From Azophilus sp965220835 (lineage in GTDB: Bacteria; Pseudomonadota; Gammaproteobacteria; Pseudomonadales; Azotimanducaceae), in the NCBI GenBank assembly GCA_965220835.1, contig OZ244842.1, forward strand, positions 3,844,001 through 3,908,000: DNA of 64,000 nucleotides, in the 5' to 3' direction. Shown here piece by piece: positions 1-8,298 of this stretch. Numbering within the stretch: the stretch's first letter is position 1; each line of letters starts with the position of its first letter. The notes under the pieces are model-generated. The model ran no database searches. It was not told the origin of the DNA and saw only the letters and a list, made by a program, of their open reading frames with translations. A program made the translations under genes and the position numbers.

Positions 1-1369
1 GTCCGGCCCGCTGCGGCGGGCGAGCCAACAGAAAGCAGAAGGCGCCGGCCAGCACCAAGGCGGCCAGCACCGTGAAACCCGCCTGATAGTCGCCGTTGCG
101 GTCAGCCAGGTAGCCGGCGATGATGGGGCCGGCGGACATGCCGAGCATCACGATCAGCGAAGAGAAGCCCATGATGGTGCCGAAGGATGAGGCGCCGAAG
201 TAGTCCGCCCTGAGCGCCACCATCTGTGGCCCCCGCACGCCCCAGGCCAAGCCGTGCAGCAGCGTGAAGAGCACCACCATCCCAAAGTGGGTGGCGTAGG
301 CCACCAGCAGCATGCCGACGCTGTGGGCCAGCATGCAGGCAAAGCAGATGAGGCGCTTGTCGAATTTGTCGCCCAAGTAGCCGCCGATAAGCTGGCCGAC
401 CATTTGGCAGCCGGTCATCAGCGCCACCACCAAGCCTGCCGCGGCCAAGGAATAGCCCATGCCTTCGGTGAGATGCGGCGCCAGATGCACGATCAAGGAG
501 GAAACCGCCAGCAAGGAGAAGGCGTGGCCGAAGGAGATCAGCCAAAACGGCCAAGTGCGCATGGCCTGCCTGGCGGTGAAGTCAGGCACCGGAGGCGGTG
601 GCGCCTCGCCGTCGGCCGAGGTGCTGCGCAGGCCGTCCGGCCGCTCCCCGAGGTCCTCTGGGCGGTGGTGGACCAGCCGCACCAAGGGCAGGCCCACGAT
701 CAACACGACCACGCCCGAATAGAACGCCGTTGCCCGCCAGCCGAAGGCCTCCAGGCTCAGGATGACCAAGGGCACCGACAGGCCGCCGATCGAGAAGCCG
801 AGTTGGGAGACCGACACCGCTTTGGCGCGGTGCCGATTGAACCAATTGACCAAGGACACCATGAGCGTGGCGAAGCCGCCAAGGCTCGATCCCAATGCAA
901 TGAGGGCGAACACCAAGTAGAAGCCCAGCAGCGATTCGACGGTGCTGAACAGCATGAAGCCCAAACCGAAGATCAGGGTGCCGATGGCAAGGATCAGCCG
1001 GGGGCCGAACCGATCCACCAGCCAGCCTTGGGCAGGGCCGAGGATGCCGCTCTCAATGCGGGTCATGGCGAAGGCGGCAGCCATCACCGTCTTGCTCCAG
1101 CCGAAGTCCGCCTGCAGCAGCACCACGTAGGCGCCGTAGGACTGCATCCACAGCATCGCCGCCAGCCATTGGATGCCGCTGCTGGCGGCGACGATCCACC
1201 AGCCGTAGAAGACGTGCCCGGCCGGGCGCAGCAGTTGATCAATGCTGTGGCGGATGCTTCGCCGTTGGCCAAGCCGCCCACCCGCAGGCGTTGGCGCCGC
1301 GGCGTATCTCGGTGTGCCGTCGCCGGCCTCCGGCTGATCGATGCTGTGGCTGCTGTCGGGCACCCGCAT
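1..1369 (-). CDS. MFS transporter, monocarboxylate/oxalate-formate type (3' end cut by window edge)
   Basis: An inner-membrane transporter of the major facilitator superfamily. About 456 codons are visible and the frame runs off the left edge, so only a few C-terminal residues should be missing. After a 50-residue hydrophilic N-terminus the first helix begins at HVFYGWWIVAASSGIQW, and alternating hydrophobic helices and short loops follow through GFSSLIVMLGMSAGPIIAGY. The sequence resembles the monocarboxylate/oxalate-formate antiporter branch, so an organic acid is the likely substrate; specificity is inference. The ATG at 1369 has no convincing ribosome site. The leader is odd in containing HSIDQ twice and may hold duplicated sequence. 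Confidence 0.8.
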   Translation of the reverse strand, partial: MRVPDSSHSIDQPEAGDGTPRYAAAPTPAGGRLGQRRSIRHSIDQLLRPAGHVFYGWWIVAASSGIQWLAAMLWMQSYGAYVVLLQADFGWSKTVMAAAFAMTRIESGILGPAQGWLVDRFGPRLILAIGTLIFGLGFMLFSTVESLLGFYLVFALIALGSSLGGFATLMVSLVNWFNRHRAKAVSVSQLGFSIGGLSVPLVILSLEAFGWRATAFYSGVVVLIVGLPLVRLVHHRPEDLGERPDGLRSTSADGEAPPPPVPDFTARQAMRTWPFWLISFGHAFSLLAVSSLIVHLAPHLTEGMGYSLAAAGLVVALMTGCQMVGQLIGGYLGDKFDKRLICFACMLAHSVGMLLVAYATHFGMVVLFTLLHGLAWGVRGPQMVALRADYFGASSFGTIMGFSSLIVMLGMSAGPIIAGYLADRNGDYQAGFTVLAALVLAGAFCFLLARPPQRAG

Positions 1370-1399
1370 GCTCCCGTTGGAGAATGTTCAAGGTCGTGG

Positions 1400-1421
1400 G
1401 CACCTGCGCAAACACAGGTGC
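1400..1421. repeat. short hairpin between SPFH gene and MFS gene
   Basis: Seven-base arms GCACCTG (1400-1406) and CAGGTGC (1415-1421) enclose an eight-base loop. There is no T-run on either side, so this is not a typical intrinsic terminator. Its role is unknown. Confidence 0.35.
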
Positions 1422-1474
1422 TCCACCATGGCGCGGCGGTTCCCCGGGCTAGCCGAGCAGGCGCCTATAGACGC

Positions 1475-1549
1475 GGACTTACAGTCCGTGGACTTGCAGT
1501 CCGTGGACAGGCCGTCCTTGGAAATGCCGTCCGTGGACGTGCCATCCTC
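1475..1549. repeat. 15-bp tandem repeat, five units, intergenic
   Basis: Five consecutive 15-base units start at 1475, 1490, 1505, 1520 and 1535, each close to GGACTTGCAGTCCGT, and a partial sixth unit follows. The first two units contain the dyad GGAC...GTCC. The array fills part of the gap between the SPFH gene and the MFS gene. On the plus strand one frame reads as a pentapeptide repeat (DLQSV, DLQSV, DRPSL), but there is no evidence of translation. Confidence 0.85.
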
Positions 1550-1573
1550 AGACGTTCAATTCCCAAAGGAGCG

Positions 1574-2347
1574 CTAGCTGGAGCCGTCGGAGGGTGGGGC
1601 ACTGCCCGCCAAGCGGTTCAAGCCCTCCAGTATTCCCACCGGCAGGGGGAAGACAATGGTGGAGCTTTTCTCGCCGGCGATTTCCGTCAAGGTCTGCAGA
1701 TAACGCAGCTGCATCGCGCCGCCCTCCGTGCTCAGCTCCTGGGCGGCTTGGACCAGCTTCTCCGCCGCCTGCTGCTCCCCGTCCGCGTGGATGATCTTGG
1801 CCCGCCGCTCGCGCTCCGCCTCCGCCTGCCTGGCAATGGCGCGGATCATGCTTTCGTCGATGTCCACGTGCTTGATCTCCACGTTGGACACCTTGATGCC
1901 CCATTGGTCGGTCTGCTGGTCGAGTATGCCCTGAATGTCCTGGTTCAAGCGTTCCCGCTCCGCGAGCAGTTCGTCAAGCTCGTGCTGGCCGAGCACCGAG
2001 CGCAACGTGGTCTGCGCCAGCTGGCCCGTGGCATCCATGTAGTTCTCCACATTGATGATGGCGGGCTGGGAGTCCACCACCCGGAAGTAGAGCACGGCGT
2101 TGACCTTGACCGACACGTTGTCGCGGGTGATCAAGTCCTGGGTGGGGATGTCGAGCACGATGGTGCGCAGATCCACCCGCACCATCTGCTGGAGGACCGG
2201 GATGATTATGATCAGGCCTGGCCCTTTGACCTTGTAGAACCGGCCCAGCATGAACACCACGCCCCGCTCGTACTCGCGCAGGATGCGGAAGGCGCTGGCG
2301 AGCAACGCCAGCACGACGATGGCAACAATGGCAGTGACTATTTCCAT
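1574..2347 (-). CDS. SPFH/slipin (stomatin-like) membrane protein
   Basis: A 257-residue stomatin-family protein: one N-terminal membrane helix (residues about 4-22), the SPFH domain (about 25-200) and a charged helix around RQAEAERERRAKIIHADGEQ that should form the oligomerising coiled coil. Such proteins scaffold membrane microdomains and are typically encoded beside an NfeD/ClpP-class protease, as here. I chose ATG 2347 because GGAG lies eight bases upstream and because an earlier in-frame start would lie inside the preceding gene. It is four bases from the nfeD-type gene, so the two are probably translated from one message. Confidence 0.9.
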   Translation of the reverse strand: MEIVTAIVAIVVLALLASAFRILREYERGVVFMLGRFYKVKGPGLIIIIPVLQQMVRVDLRTIVLDIPTQDLITRDNVSVKVNAVLYFRVVDSQPAIINVENYMDATGQLAQTTLRSVLGQHELDELLAERERLNQDIQGILDQQTDQWGIKVSNVEIKHVDIDESMIRAIARQAEAERERRAKIIHADGEQQAAEKLVQAAQELSTEGGAMQLRYLQTLTEIAGEKSSTIVFPLPVGILEGLNRLAGSAPPSDGSS

Positions 2348-2351
2348 GAGT

Positions 2352-4025
2352 TCAATTCTCCTCTTTGGTGGCGGCAGAGTTCGCGCCAAGCCCTTCAATC
2401 CGCAGCACTAGGCCGTTGACCGCCTTGATTCGCGCCTCTTCATCCTTCTTCAGCGGCGCGTCCGACTCGGCACGCCAGATTTCGCCGAAGGCGCGCACTG
2501 TGCCCTCGCCTTCAAAATCCTCAAGCACCAGAGCAGTTGCGCCCACCATGCCTTCCTGGCCGCTCACCACCCGTGATCGCCGGGCACGCACCGCGCTGCC
2601 GATGACAAAGAAAGCGATGCCCCCAGCGGAGACGGCGAACCCGGCGATTATGGGCAGCGGGAGCTGATAGCCGGGAAGGTCGGTGTCCATCAACATCACC
2701 GAACCCATGACGAAGGCAACCACGCCACCCACGCCGAGCACGCCATAGGTGGGGGTGACCGCCTCGGCGATCAGCATGCCAAGGCCAATCACGATCAAGG
2801 CAAGGCCCGCGTAGTTGACCGGCAGCATCTGCAGCCCATAGGCGCCGAGCAGCAGGCAGATGATGCCGGTGGCCGCAGGAAACAGCATGCCCGGATTGTA
2901 GAACTCCAGAATCAGCCCATAGACGCCGATGATGAGCAGGCCGTAGGCGATGGACGGATCAGTGATGATGGACAGCAGCTCGTGGCGCCAGTCCGTTTCC
3001 ACGAAGCGCAGCTCCGCATTGGCGGTGGCGAGGGTGCGGACCTCATCGTTGATGCTCACTTCCCGGCCGTCGAGTTCCGCCAGCAGCGCCGCCAAGTTCG
3101 GTGCGAGAAAATCGACGATGTTGAGCTCAACCGCCTCCGTGGCGCGTACGTTGGCGCCCTCACGCACGGTCTTCTCCGCCCATTCGACGTTGCGCCCACG
3201 CATTTCGGCCAAGCTTTGCAGATAGGCCACCGCATCATTGACGACCTTGTTGGTCATGGCGTCGGCAGCCGGTTGGACGGCTGGTTCGGCGGCGGGTTCC
3301 GAGTCTTGGCTTGCGGCCTTGTCGCTGTTCCCTTCCGAATCCGCTGCCGGCTGCGGACTGGCCGGCCTTGGGGCGGCTGGCCTGGGGCCCGGCGTCGGTG
3401 CAGAGGGCGCGATGCTCACCGGCGTGGATGAGCCGATGTTGGTGGCGGGCGCCATGGCGGCGATGTGGCTGGCGTAGGCAATGTAGGTGCCGGCACTGGC
3501 CGCCCGGGCCCCGTCGGGTGAGACGTAGGTGACCACTGGCACCCCGGCGGCGAGAATGGTCTTCACTAGGTCCCGCATGGACTTGTCCAGGCCGCCGGGC
3601 GTGTCCATGCGAATCACCAAGGCTTCGGCGTTCGCCGCGCCCGCGTCCTCAATGGCGCGGATCACCAAGTCAACGCTGGCCGGACCGACGGCTCCCTCCA
3701 GATTGACCACCCAGACTTCGCCGCGAGCGGTGGCTGCAGCGTCCGCAGTGCCGGTGGCCTCATCGTTGGCAGCGTCGGCGGTTTTTTCATTTGCAGTAGG
3801 GGCATCGTTTTCAGCCGCAGCGATAGCGGCACTTTCACCGGCAGCGATAGCGGCTTGATTCCCCGCAGCGAGGGCGGCTTTTTCTCCTGCAGCGATAACG
3901 GCTCTTTCTTTCGCAGCGATAGCGGCTTTTTCTCCTGCAGCGATAGCGGCTTTTTCTCCTGCAGCGATAACGCTGACGCCAATCAGCAGCGCCGCGGCGA
4001 ACGGCCAGAAGAGCTTGCTGCGCAT
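2352..4025 (-). CDS. NfeD-family membrane-bound serine protease (ClpP class) with an N-terminal octapeptide repeat
   Basis: A 557-residue protein: signal sequence, an octapeptide repeat (residues 19-74), a ClpP-like protease domain (about 100-320), four to six membrane helices (about 340-450) and a C-terminal NfeD OB-fold. Ser177 in RAASAGTY is the candidate nucleophile, and the Lys in MTNKVVNDAVAYL matches the general base of the 1510-N family. In that family the protease cuts a partner stomatin, which is encoded immediately downstream. ATG 4025 follows AAGGGGG at good spacing. The Ala-Gly-Glu-Lys repeat directly behind the signal sequence, and a Pro/Ala-rich stretch inside the protease domain (near residues 215-255), are additions to the usual fold. 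Confidence 0.88.
   Translation of the reverse strand: MRSKLFWPFAAALLIGVSVIAAGEKAAIAAGEKAAIAAKERAVIAAGEKAALAAGNQAAIAAGESAAIAAAENDAPTANEKTADAANDEATGTADAAATARGEVWVVNLEGAVGPASVDLVIRAIEDAGAANAEALVIRMDTPGGLDKSMRDLVKTILAAGVPVVTYVSPDGARAASAGTYIAYASHIAAMAPATNIGSSTPVSIAPSAPTPGPRPAAPRPASPQPAADSEGNSDKAASQDSEPAAEPAVQPAADAMTNKVVNDAVAYLQSLAEMRGRNVEWAEKTVREGANVRATEAVELNIVDFLAPNLAALLAELDGREVSINDEVRTLATANAELRFVETDWRHELLSIITDPSIAYGLLIIGVYGLILEFYNPGMLFPAATGIICLLLGAYGLQMLPVNYAGLALIVIGLGMLIAEAVTPTYGVLGVGGVVAFVMGSVMLMDTDLPGYQLPLPIIAGFAVSAGGIAFFVIGSAVRARRSRVVSGQEGMVGATALVLEDFEGEGTVRAFGEIWRAESDAPLKKDEEARIKAVNGLVLRIEGLGANSAATKEEN
3804..3971 (-). repeat. 24-bp tandem repeat inside the NfeD-type gene, seven units
   Basis: Seven consecutive 24-base units encode variants of AIAAGEKA (AIAAGEKA, AIAAKERA, VIAAGEKA, ALAAGNQA, AIAAGESA). 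The array begins at residue 19, immediately after the signal-sequence core, so it extends the periplasmic N-terminus without touching the protease domain. Some units are identical or nearly so, pointing to recent unit duplication. Confidence 0.9.
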
Positions 4026-4037
4026 GGGGCCGCCCCC

Positions 4038-5690
4038 TTAAACCGCCTTGTCGCGGAGGTCAGGCAGTCGGTAGCCCTGGGCTTCCAGATCGGCGCGCAC
4101 CACCTTCTTGTCCATCTTGCCGGTGGAGGTGAGGGGCACGCTGTCCACGAACAGCACGTCGTCCGGCAGCTGCCACCGGGCGAACGCCTCAGCGCAGTGA
4201 TCGAGAATCTGCTTGACGCTAGCGGTGCCGTCGGCGTCAAGCACCACCAGGGCCACGGGGCGCTCGTCCCACTTGGGGTGCGGCTGCGCGACCACGCAAG
4301 CCTGGGCCACGCCGTCAAGGGCGACGATGTGGTTCTCCAAGTCGACGCTGGAAATCCACTCCCCGCCGCTCTTCACCAAGTCCTTGGAGCGGTCGGAGAT
4401 GATCAGGTACTCGTCCGGATCGATCTTGCCCACGTCGCCGGTGATGAGCCAACCGTCGTGGAAGCGTTCCGGTTGCGGGTTGTGGTAGTACTCCGAACAG
4501 ATCCAGGGGCCGCGGATGAGGATCTCGCCAACGGTCTCGCCGTCGTGGGGCAGGCGGTTGAATTCCTCGTCAAAGATGTCGAGTTCCAGCCCCGGCATGA
4601 TCTGCCCGGCCTTGGCCACGTTCTCGAATTGGTCATCCTCGGAAAGCGACAGCTGGCTGCGCTTCATCACGCGCCGGGAGAGGGTGGCCAAGGGCGAGGT
4701 TTCGGTCATGCCCCAGCCTTGGATCATCTCCACGCCCAAGGTGTCCCAGTACCAGCGGATCAAGGACGGCGGTGGCGCGGAGCCCCCGCAGGTGAGCCGT
4801 GAAAGGCTGGAGAGGTCGTATTGATCCGGATTGGCCTCAACCAGGCTCTTGACGCCCTGCCAGATGGTGGGAACGCCCGCCGACAGGGTCACGCCTTCAT
4901 CCGCCAAGAGACTGAGCAGCCGCTCCGGGGCCATGAAGCGATGCGGCATGACCTGCTTGCAGCCGAGCATGAGCGCGGACCAGGGGATGCCCCAGCCCAT
5001 GGCGTGGAACATGGGCACGACGCCGAGCACCGTGTCGGCGCCGGAAAGGCCCATGGAGTCGGTCATGCACTGGGTGAGGGTGTGCAGGTACTGGGAGCGG
5101 TGCTCGTACTCCACGCCCTTGGGGTTGCCGGTGGTGCCGCTGGTGTAGCACAGCCCCAAGGGCGCGTTTTCGCTGATTTCAGGCCAGTGGTAGTCGGTGG
5201 GCTGCCCGTCGATGAAGGTTTCGTAGTCAACGGCCTTGGGCAGGTCGGTTGACCAACCCTCGAAGCCCGCCTCAGTCGCCACCACCACCTGCTCCACGGT
5301 GGGAATCACGTCCTTCAGCGCCTCAAGCAATGGCAGTGCATCGGCATCCACGATGATCAGCTTGTCGCCGGCGTGATTGATGATGTACTCCAGATCCTTG
5401 GGGCTCAGGCGGATGTTCAGCGTGTGCAGCACCGCCCCCATGCCGGCGCAGGCATGGTAGGCCTCAAGGTGCCGGGAGCCATTCCACATGAAGGTGCCCA
5501 CCCGATCGCCGACGCCAACGCCCGCTTGGGCGAGCGCGTGGGCCAATTGATGGGCCCGGTTTCGGGTCTCAAGGTAGGTCTGCCGACGCACGCCATCCTC
5601 AGTTGCGGTGACGATCTCTTCATTGGGTGCGACCTTGGCGCCGCGGTCGAGGATGTTGGACATCAGCAGGGGCGTGCGTTGCATGGCCAT
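4038..5690 (-). CDS. acyl-CoA synthetase (AMP-forming fatty-acid--CoA ligase)
   Basis: A 550-residue adenylate-forming enzyme that should activate a fatty or aryl acid to its CoA thioester in the cytoplasm. The phosphate-binding motif YTSGTTGNPKG lies near residue 185, WGMTETSP is the A5-type motif, and the catalytic Lys is in PLTSTGKMDKK near the C-terminus. The closest named group is medium/long-chain fatty-acid--CoA ligase; the chain length cannot be told from sequence. ATG 5690 is preceded by AAGGAGG at nine bases. It is the first gene of a minus-strand operon, with a 12-base gap to the NfeD-type gene. Confidence 0.9.
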   Translation of the reverse strand: MAMQRTPLLMSNILDRGAKVAPNEEIVTATEDGVRRQTYLETRNRAHQLAHALAQAGVGVGDRVGTFMWNGSRHLEAYHACAGMGAVLHTLNIRLSPKDLEYIINHAGDKLIIVDADALPLLEALKDVIPTVEQVVVATEAGFEGWSTDLPKAVDYETFIDGQPTDYHWPEISENAPLGLCYTSGTTGNPKGVEYEHRSQYLHTLTQCMTDSMGLSGADTVLGVVPMFHAMGWGIPWSALMLGCKQVMPHRFMAPERLLSLLADEGVTLSAGVPTIWQGVKSLVEANPDQYDLSSLSRLTCGGSAPPPSLIRWYWDTLGVEMIQGWGMTETSPLATLSRRVMKRSQLSLSEDDQFENVAKAGQIMPGLELDIFDEEFNRLPHDGETVGEILIRGPWICSEYYHNPQPERFHDGWLITGDVGKIDPDEYLIISDRSKDLVKSGGEWISSVDLENHIVALDGVAQACVVAQPHPKWDERPVALVVLDADGTASVKQILDHCAEAFARWQLPDDVLFVDSVPLTSTGKMDKKVVRADLEAQGYRLPDLRDKAV

Positions 5691-6144
5691 TGAGGCGGGC
5701 CTCCTTGAAGGCGGTTCGGATTGCGTTGGCAGCTAGTTTAACCCAAGGCGATGGAGACGACGCCGCGCTTCATCGGCAGGGCGGGCGCCGAACGCAAGCG
5801 TTGACTCAGCCGACAGCCTTGCCCGGCATGCCACGCAGATGCCTCTCAACATGCATCGGCGCATATCTCCCGCGTTTTGGCGTGCGCCCCGCTGCATCAA
5901 CCCCGCAGCTAGTGCGTCCCGTCCTGAAAATCGGTCCGCAGGGACAGCGGCATACGGTTGCACACGCCTGCGGCACGGCCGCAATCATGTTCGTCAATTT
6001 GGCCAACACTAGGCGGATTTCCCTACGCACCACGCACGGGTTTCGCTGGGACGGCGCATGGAGAGCCTCTAGGACGCGGTTTTGCTGCGGTTTTGCCCCG
6101 TTGGCACGACTATTGATTGCAGGGAAGGTGAAACAACCAGATCA
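5691..6144. other. intergenic region of about 450 bases with no recognised gene
   Basis: This is the divergent gap between the acyl-CoA ligase and the small membrane protein gene. Open frames exist on both strands but are rich in Arg, Pro and Ala, lack ribosome sites and resemble no family. No tandem array or long hairpin was seen. It probably holds promoters for both directions, but I could not place a convincing -35/-10 pair. Confidence 0.6.
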
Positions 6145-6369
6145 ATGGGCTTTAGTGACATGAAAGACCTATTCCGCTTGTCCCGAATCAGCCAGCCGAG
6201 GGCTACCTTGGCGGCGATACTCCTGATCGCCGCCGTGTTCATCACCTTCGGCGTCTTCGCTGATCAGGCGCTGCCGAGCACCAGCACGTCAGCCAGCCTG
6301 TGCGCAGACTTTGAATGCGGCCAAGTCTGGCTGCACATTCAATCCCTACTTGACGTTTGGAAACCCTGA
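6145..6369 (+). CDS. small single-helix membrane protein of unknown function
   Basis: A 74-residue protein with one strong membrane helix (ATLAAILLIAAVFITFGVFA, residues 20-39) and a short tail with two cysteines (LCADFEC). I do not recognise a family. Its TGA overlaps the ATG of the PspC gene (TGATG at 6367-6371), which is good evidence that it is translated and coupled to PspC. The start is uncertain: ATG 6145 or ATG 6160 are both possible and neither has a well-spaced ribosome site. Confidence 0.55.
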   Translation: MGFSDMKDLFRLSRISQPRATLAAILLIAAVFITFGVFADQALPSTSTSASLCADFECGQVWLHIQSLLDVWKP

Positions 6370-6575
6370 TGGCCACCAACCAGCTCAACCGCGTTCGTCA
6401 GGCCGTGCGCCTTGACAAGGAAAATGCTTGGATCGCCGGTGTTTGCGCCGGTTTTGCCAAGGCGTTTGGCACTGACCCCGCCTTCGTTCGAGTGGGCGTG
6501 ATCGTCTCCGCGCTCTTTCTGCCCAAGTTGACCATCGCTGCCTACCTCATCGCTTGGGTCGTGCTTGACGAATAG
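6369..6575 (+). CDS. PspC-domain membrane protein
   Basis: A 68-residue protein consisting essentially of one PspC domain: Arg/Lys-rich N-terminus, WIAGVCAGFAKAFGTDPAFV, then a hydrophobic helix ending in LIAWVVLDE. The N-terminal charge pattern and the GVCAG motif are typical of stand-alone PspC proteins, which associate with the inner membrane and in some bacteria take part in phage-shock or envelope-stress responses. No pspA or pspB lies nearby, so the role here is inferred only from the domain. Translation is probably coupled to the upstream gene through the shared TGATG. Confidence 0.8.
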   Translation: MATNQLNRVRQAVRLDKENAWIAGVCAGFAKAFGTDPAFVRVGVIVSALFLPKLTIAAYLIAWVVLDE

Positions 6576-6596
6576 CCCGCGGCAGTCTTCCGCGGG
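6576..6596. repeat. perfect 7-bp hairpin directly after the pspC-type stop
   Basis: CCCGCGG, a seven-base loop, then CCGCGGG follow the stop codon immediately. It could help end the message but has no T-run. The right arm is also the first copy of the 13-bp palindromic repeat that continues to about 6630. Confidence 0.5.
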
Positions 6597-6626
6597 AATG
6601 TCCCGCGGGATTGTCCCGCGGGAACG
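6588..6626. repeat. 13-bp tandem repeat built on the palindrome CCCGCGGG
   Basis: Three 13-base units (6588-6600, 6601-6613, 6614-6626), each containing (C)CCGCGGG followed by AATG, ATTG or AACG, and then a decayed fourth. The units can pair with each other in several registers. The array is intergenic, upstream of yicC. Confidence 0.85.
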
Positions 6627-6758
6627 TCCAGCGGCGTCTCCGTGGGTGCCGGCCCGCACCCATAGGGACGTTGCGAGCCCTCTGGCTGGCGTTGCCGTAT
6701 CGCTGGCTCGGGACCTTCGTGGCTCCTTCACCGAGCGAGCACCGGGGTGTTGGAGTAG

Positions 6759-6786
6759 AATCCGAGCCGCTCGTCCGGCTCGGATT
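6759..6786 (+). terminator. strong hairpin with a short T-run, five bases before the yicC start
   Basis: An 11-base perfect stem (AATCCGAGCCG at 6759-6769, CGGCTCGGATT at 6776-6786) with a six-base loop is followed by T-T-C, giving four consecutive T in all. It looks like an intrinsic terminator but ends only six bases before ATG 6793. It could end the pspC message, or shield the yicC ribosome-binding region if transcription continues. Confidence 0.5.
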
Positions 6787-6792
6787 TTCGCC

Positions 6793-7659
6793 ATGGTGCA
6801 AAGCATGACCGCCTTCGCCCGCTGTGAGGAAACAGCGGCTGGCTGCGCAATCGGTTGGGAACTGCGGGCGGTGAACCACCGCTATCTGGATGTGCAGTTT
6901 CGCCTGCCTGATGAACTTCGGGCCCTTGAGTATCCGTTGCGGGAGGTCGTCACCCAGCAGCTTAAGCGCGGCAAGCTCATGTGCGTTCTGGACATCAGCC
7001 AGAACAGCACCGGCGACGCCTTGGAACTGAACAGGCCCTTGCTGCTGCAGTTGTTGGCCACCTTGGAACGGGTCAAGCGCGACGCGCCGGAGGCGCACGC
7101 CAGCAATCCCATGGATCTGCTGCGCTGGCCTGGAATGCTGCAGCAAGCCGTCATCAACCCTGATGGTCCGGTGGCAGACGCCATCAAGGCACTGTTCAAC
7201 ACTTCGCTAGACGCCTTGGTGCGAGCCCGGCGCAGCGAAGGTGAAGCGCTGCGGGACGCCATCGCCAAGCGTTTGGACGAGATTGACGGCATTGTTGCCG
7301 AGTGCCGGCGGCTCGCCGACGGCGCAACCGCGGATCTGCGCAACCGGCTGCAAGCCCGGCTGGCGGAGCTCCAAGCGGACATTGCCGCCGACCGCTTGGC
7401 CCAGGAAGTTGCCCTGCTGGCGCAAAGGGCCGACGTGGCCGAGGAGCTCGACCGCTTGGCCATCCACCTCCAAGAGGCTCGCTCCCGCCTCGACGAACCC
7501 GGCCCCCACGGGCGCCGGCTGGACTTCCTGGCCCAGGAGATGATGCGCGAAGCCAACACCTTGGCCGCCAAGTCATTGCTGCCGAACGCCGCCCGGGTGG
7601 CCGTGGACTTGAAGGTCGCCATCGACCAGATTCGCGAACAAGTCCAGAACCTCGAATAG
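6793..7659 (+). CDS. yicC: YicC/YloC-family endoribonuclease
   Basis: A 288-residue protein starting MVQSMTAFAR, the hallmark N-terminus of the family. The YicC N-terminal domain covers roughly residues 1-155 and the DUF1732 domain the last 85 (DFLAQEMMREANTLAAKS). Characterised members are metal-dependent endoribonucleases acting on RNA in the cytoplasm. It lies six bases upstream of gmk, the usual arrangement in proteobacteria. The start is set by homology because there is no Shine-Dalgarno sequence; the hairpin at 6759-6786 lies where one would be expected. Confidence 0.92.
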   Translation: MVQSMTAFARCEETAAGCAIGWELRAVNHRYLDVQFRLPDELRALEYPLREVVTQQLKRGKLMCVLDISQNSTGDALELNRPLLLQLLATLERVKRDAPEAHASNPMDLLRWPGMLQQAVINPDGPVADAIKALFNTSLDALVRARRSEGEALRDAIAKRLDEIDGIVAECRRLADGATADLRNRLQARLAELQADIAADRLAQEVALLAQRADVAEELDRLAIHLQEARSRLDEPGPHGRRLDFLAQEMMREANTLAAKSLLPNAARVAVDLKVAIDQIREQVQNLE

Positions 7660-7665
7660 CTGACC

Positions 7666-8298
7666 ATGATCGAATCCAGCGCTGGCAGCCAAGGGTTGCT
7701 GTTTGCCGTTTCCGCGCCTTCAGGGGCAGGCAAGACCAGTTTGGTGAAGGCGTTGACCGAGGCGGACGCGGACTTGGTGGTGTCGGTGTCCCACACCACC
7801 CGTCGCCGACGGCCTGCCGAGCGCGATGGCCGGGACTACCACTTTGTCGATGCCGCGCGGTTTGCCGCCATGGCGGAGGCGGGGGAGTTTTTGGAGCACG
7901 CTGAGGTGTTCGGCCACCGCTACGGCACCGCGGCGCAGGAGGTGGCCGACAAGCAGGCCGGCGGTCGCGACGTCATTCTTGAAATCGACTGGCAGGGCGC
8001 CGCCCAGGTTCGCCGTCAGGTGCCCGGCCTCATCGGCGTGTTCGTCTTGCCGCCGTCCCGGCGCACGCTTGAGGAGCGGCTCGCGGCGCGGGGTGCGGAC
8101 AGCCCGGAGTCCATGGCCAAACGCTTGGTGGAGGCGCGTTCGGAAGTGTCCCACATCGCCGACTTCAACTATGTTGTGGTGAACGACGACTTCGACGCCG
8201 CACTGGGCAATCTCAAGGCCATCGTCCAAGCGGAACGCCTCAAAACGCCGGTGCAGGCTGAGCGGCAGCGGGCGCTCATTGCCGGCCTCCTGTCTTGA
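7666..8298 (+). CDS. gmk: guanylate kinase
   Basis: Phosphorylates GMP to GDP using ATP in the cytoplasm, feeding GTP and (p)ppGpp pools. The 210-residue product has the P-loop SAPSGAGKTSL near the N-terminus, the GMP-binding stretch VSHTTRRRRPAERDGRDYHF and the IDWQGAAQVRR segment. It follows yicC closely and should share its message. In most gammaproteobacteria rpoZ comes next; here the 252-base gap to spoT contains no omega-subunit gene. Confidence 0.96.
   Translation: MIESSAGSQGLLFAVSAPSGAGKTSLVKALTEADADLVVSVSHTTRRRRPAERDGRDYHFVDAARFAAMAEAGEFLEHAEVFGHRYGTAAQEVADKQAGGRDVILEIDWQGAAQVRRQVPGLIGVFVLPPSRRTLEERLAARGADSPESMAKRLVEARSEVSHIADFNYVVVNDDFDAALGNLKAIVQAERLKTPVQAERQRALIAGLLS

Noticed and set aside
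254..2419. Long plus-strand open frame opposite the MFS and SPFH genes
   Set aside because: It is antisense to two clear genes, is rich in His, Gln, Ala and Arg without domains, and reflects the high GC content. Similar frames at 10239-12308 (minus), 24603-26519 (minus), 30849-33332 (plus) and 56086-58788 (minus) were rejected for the same reason.
6101..6120. Sigma-54-like promoter upstream of the small membrane protein
   Set aside because: TTGGCACG is a good -24 box, but the GC of the -12 element is 14 instead of 10 bases away, so the spacing does not fit.
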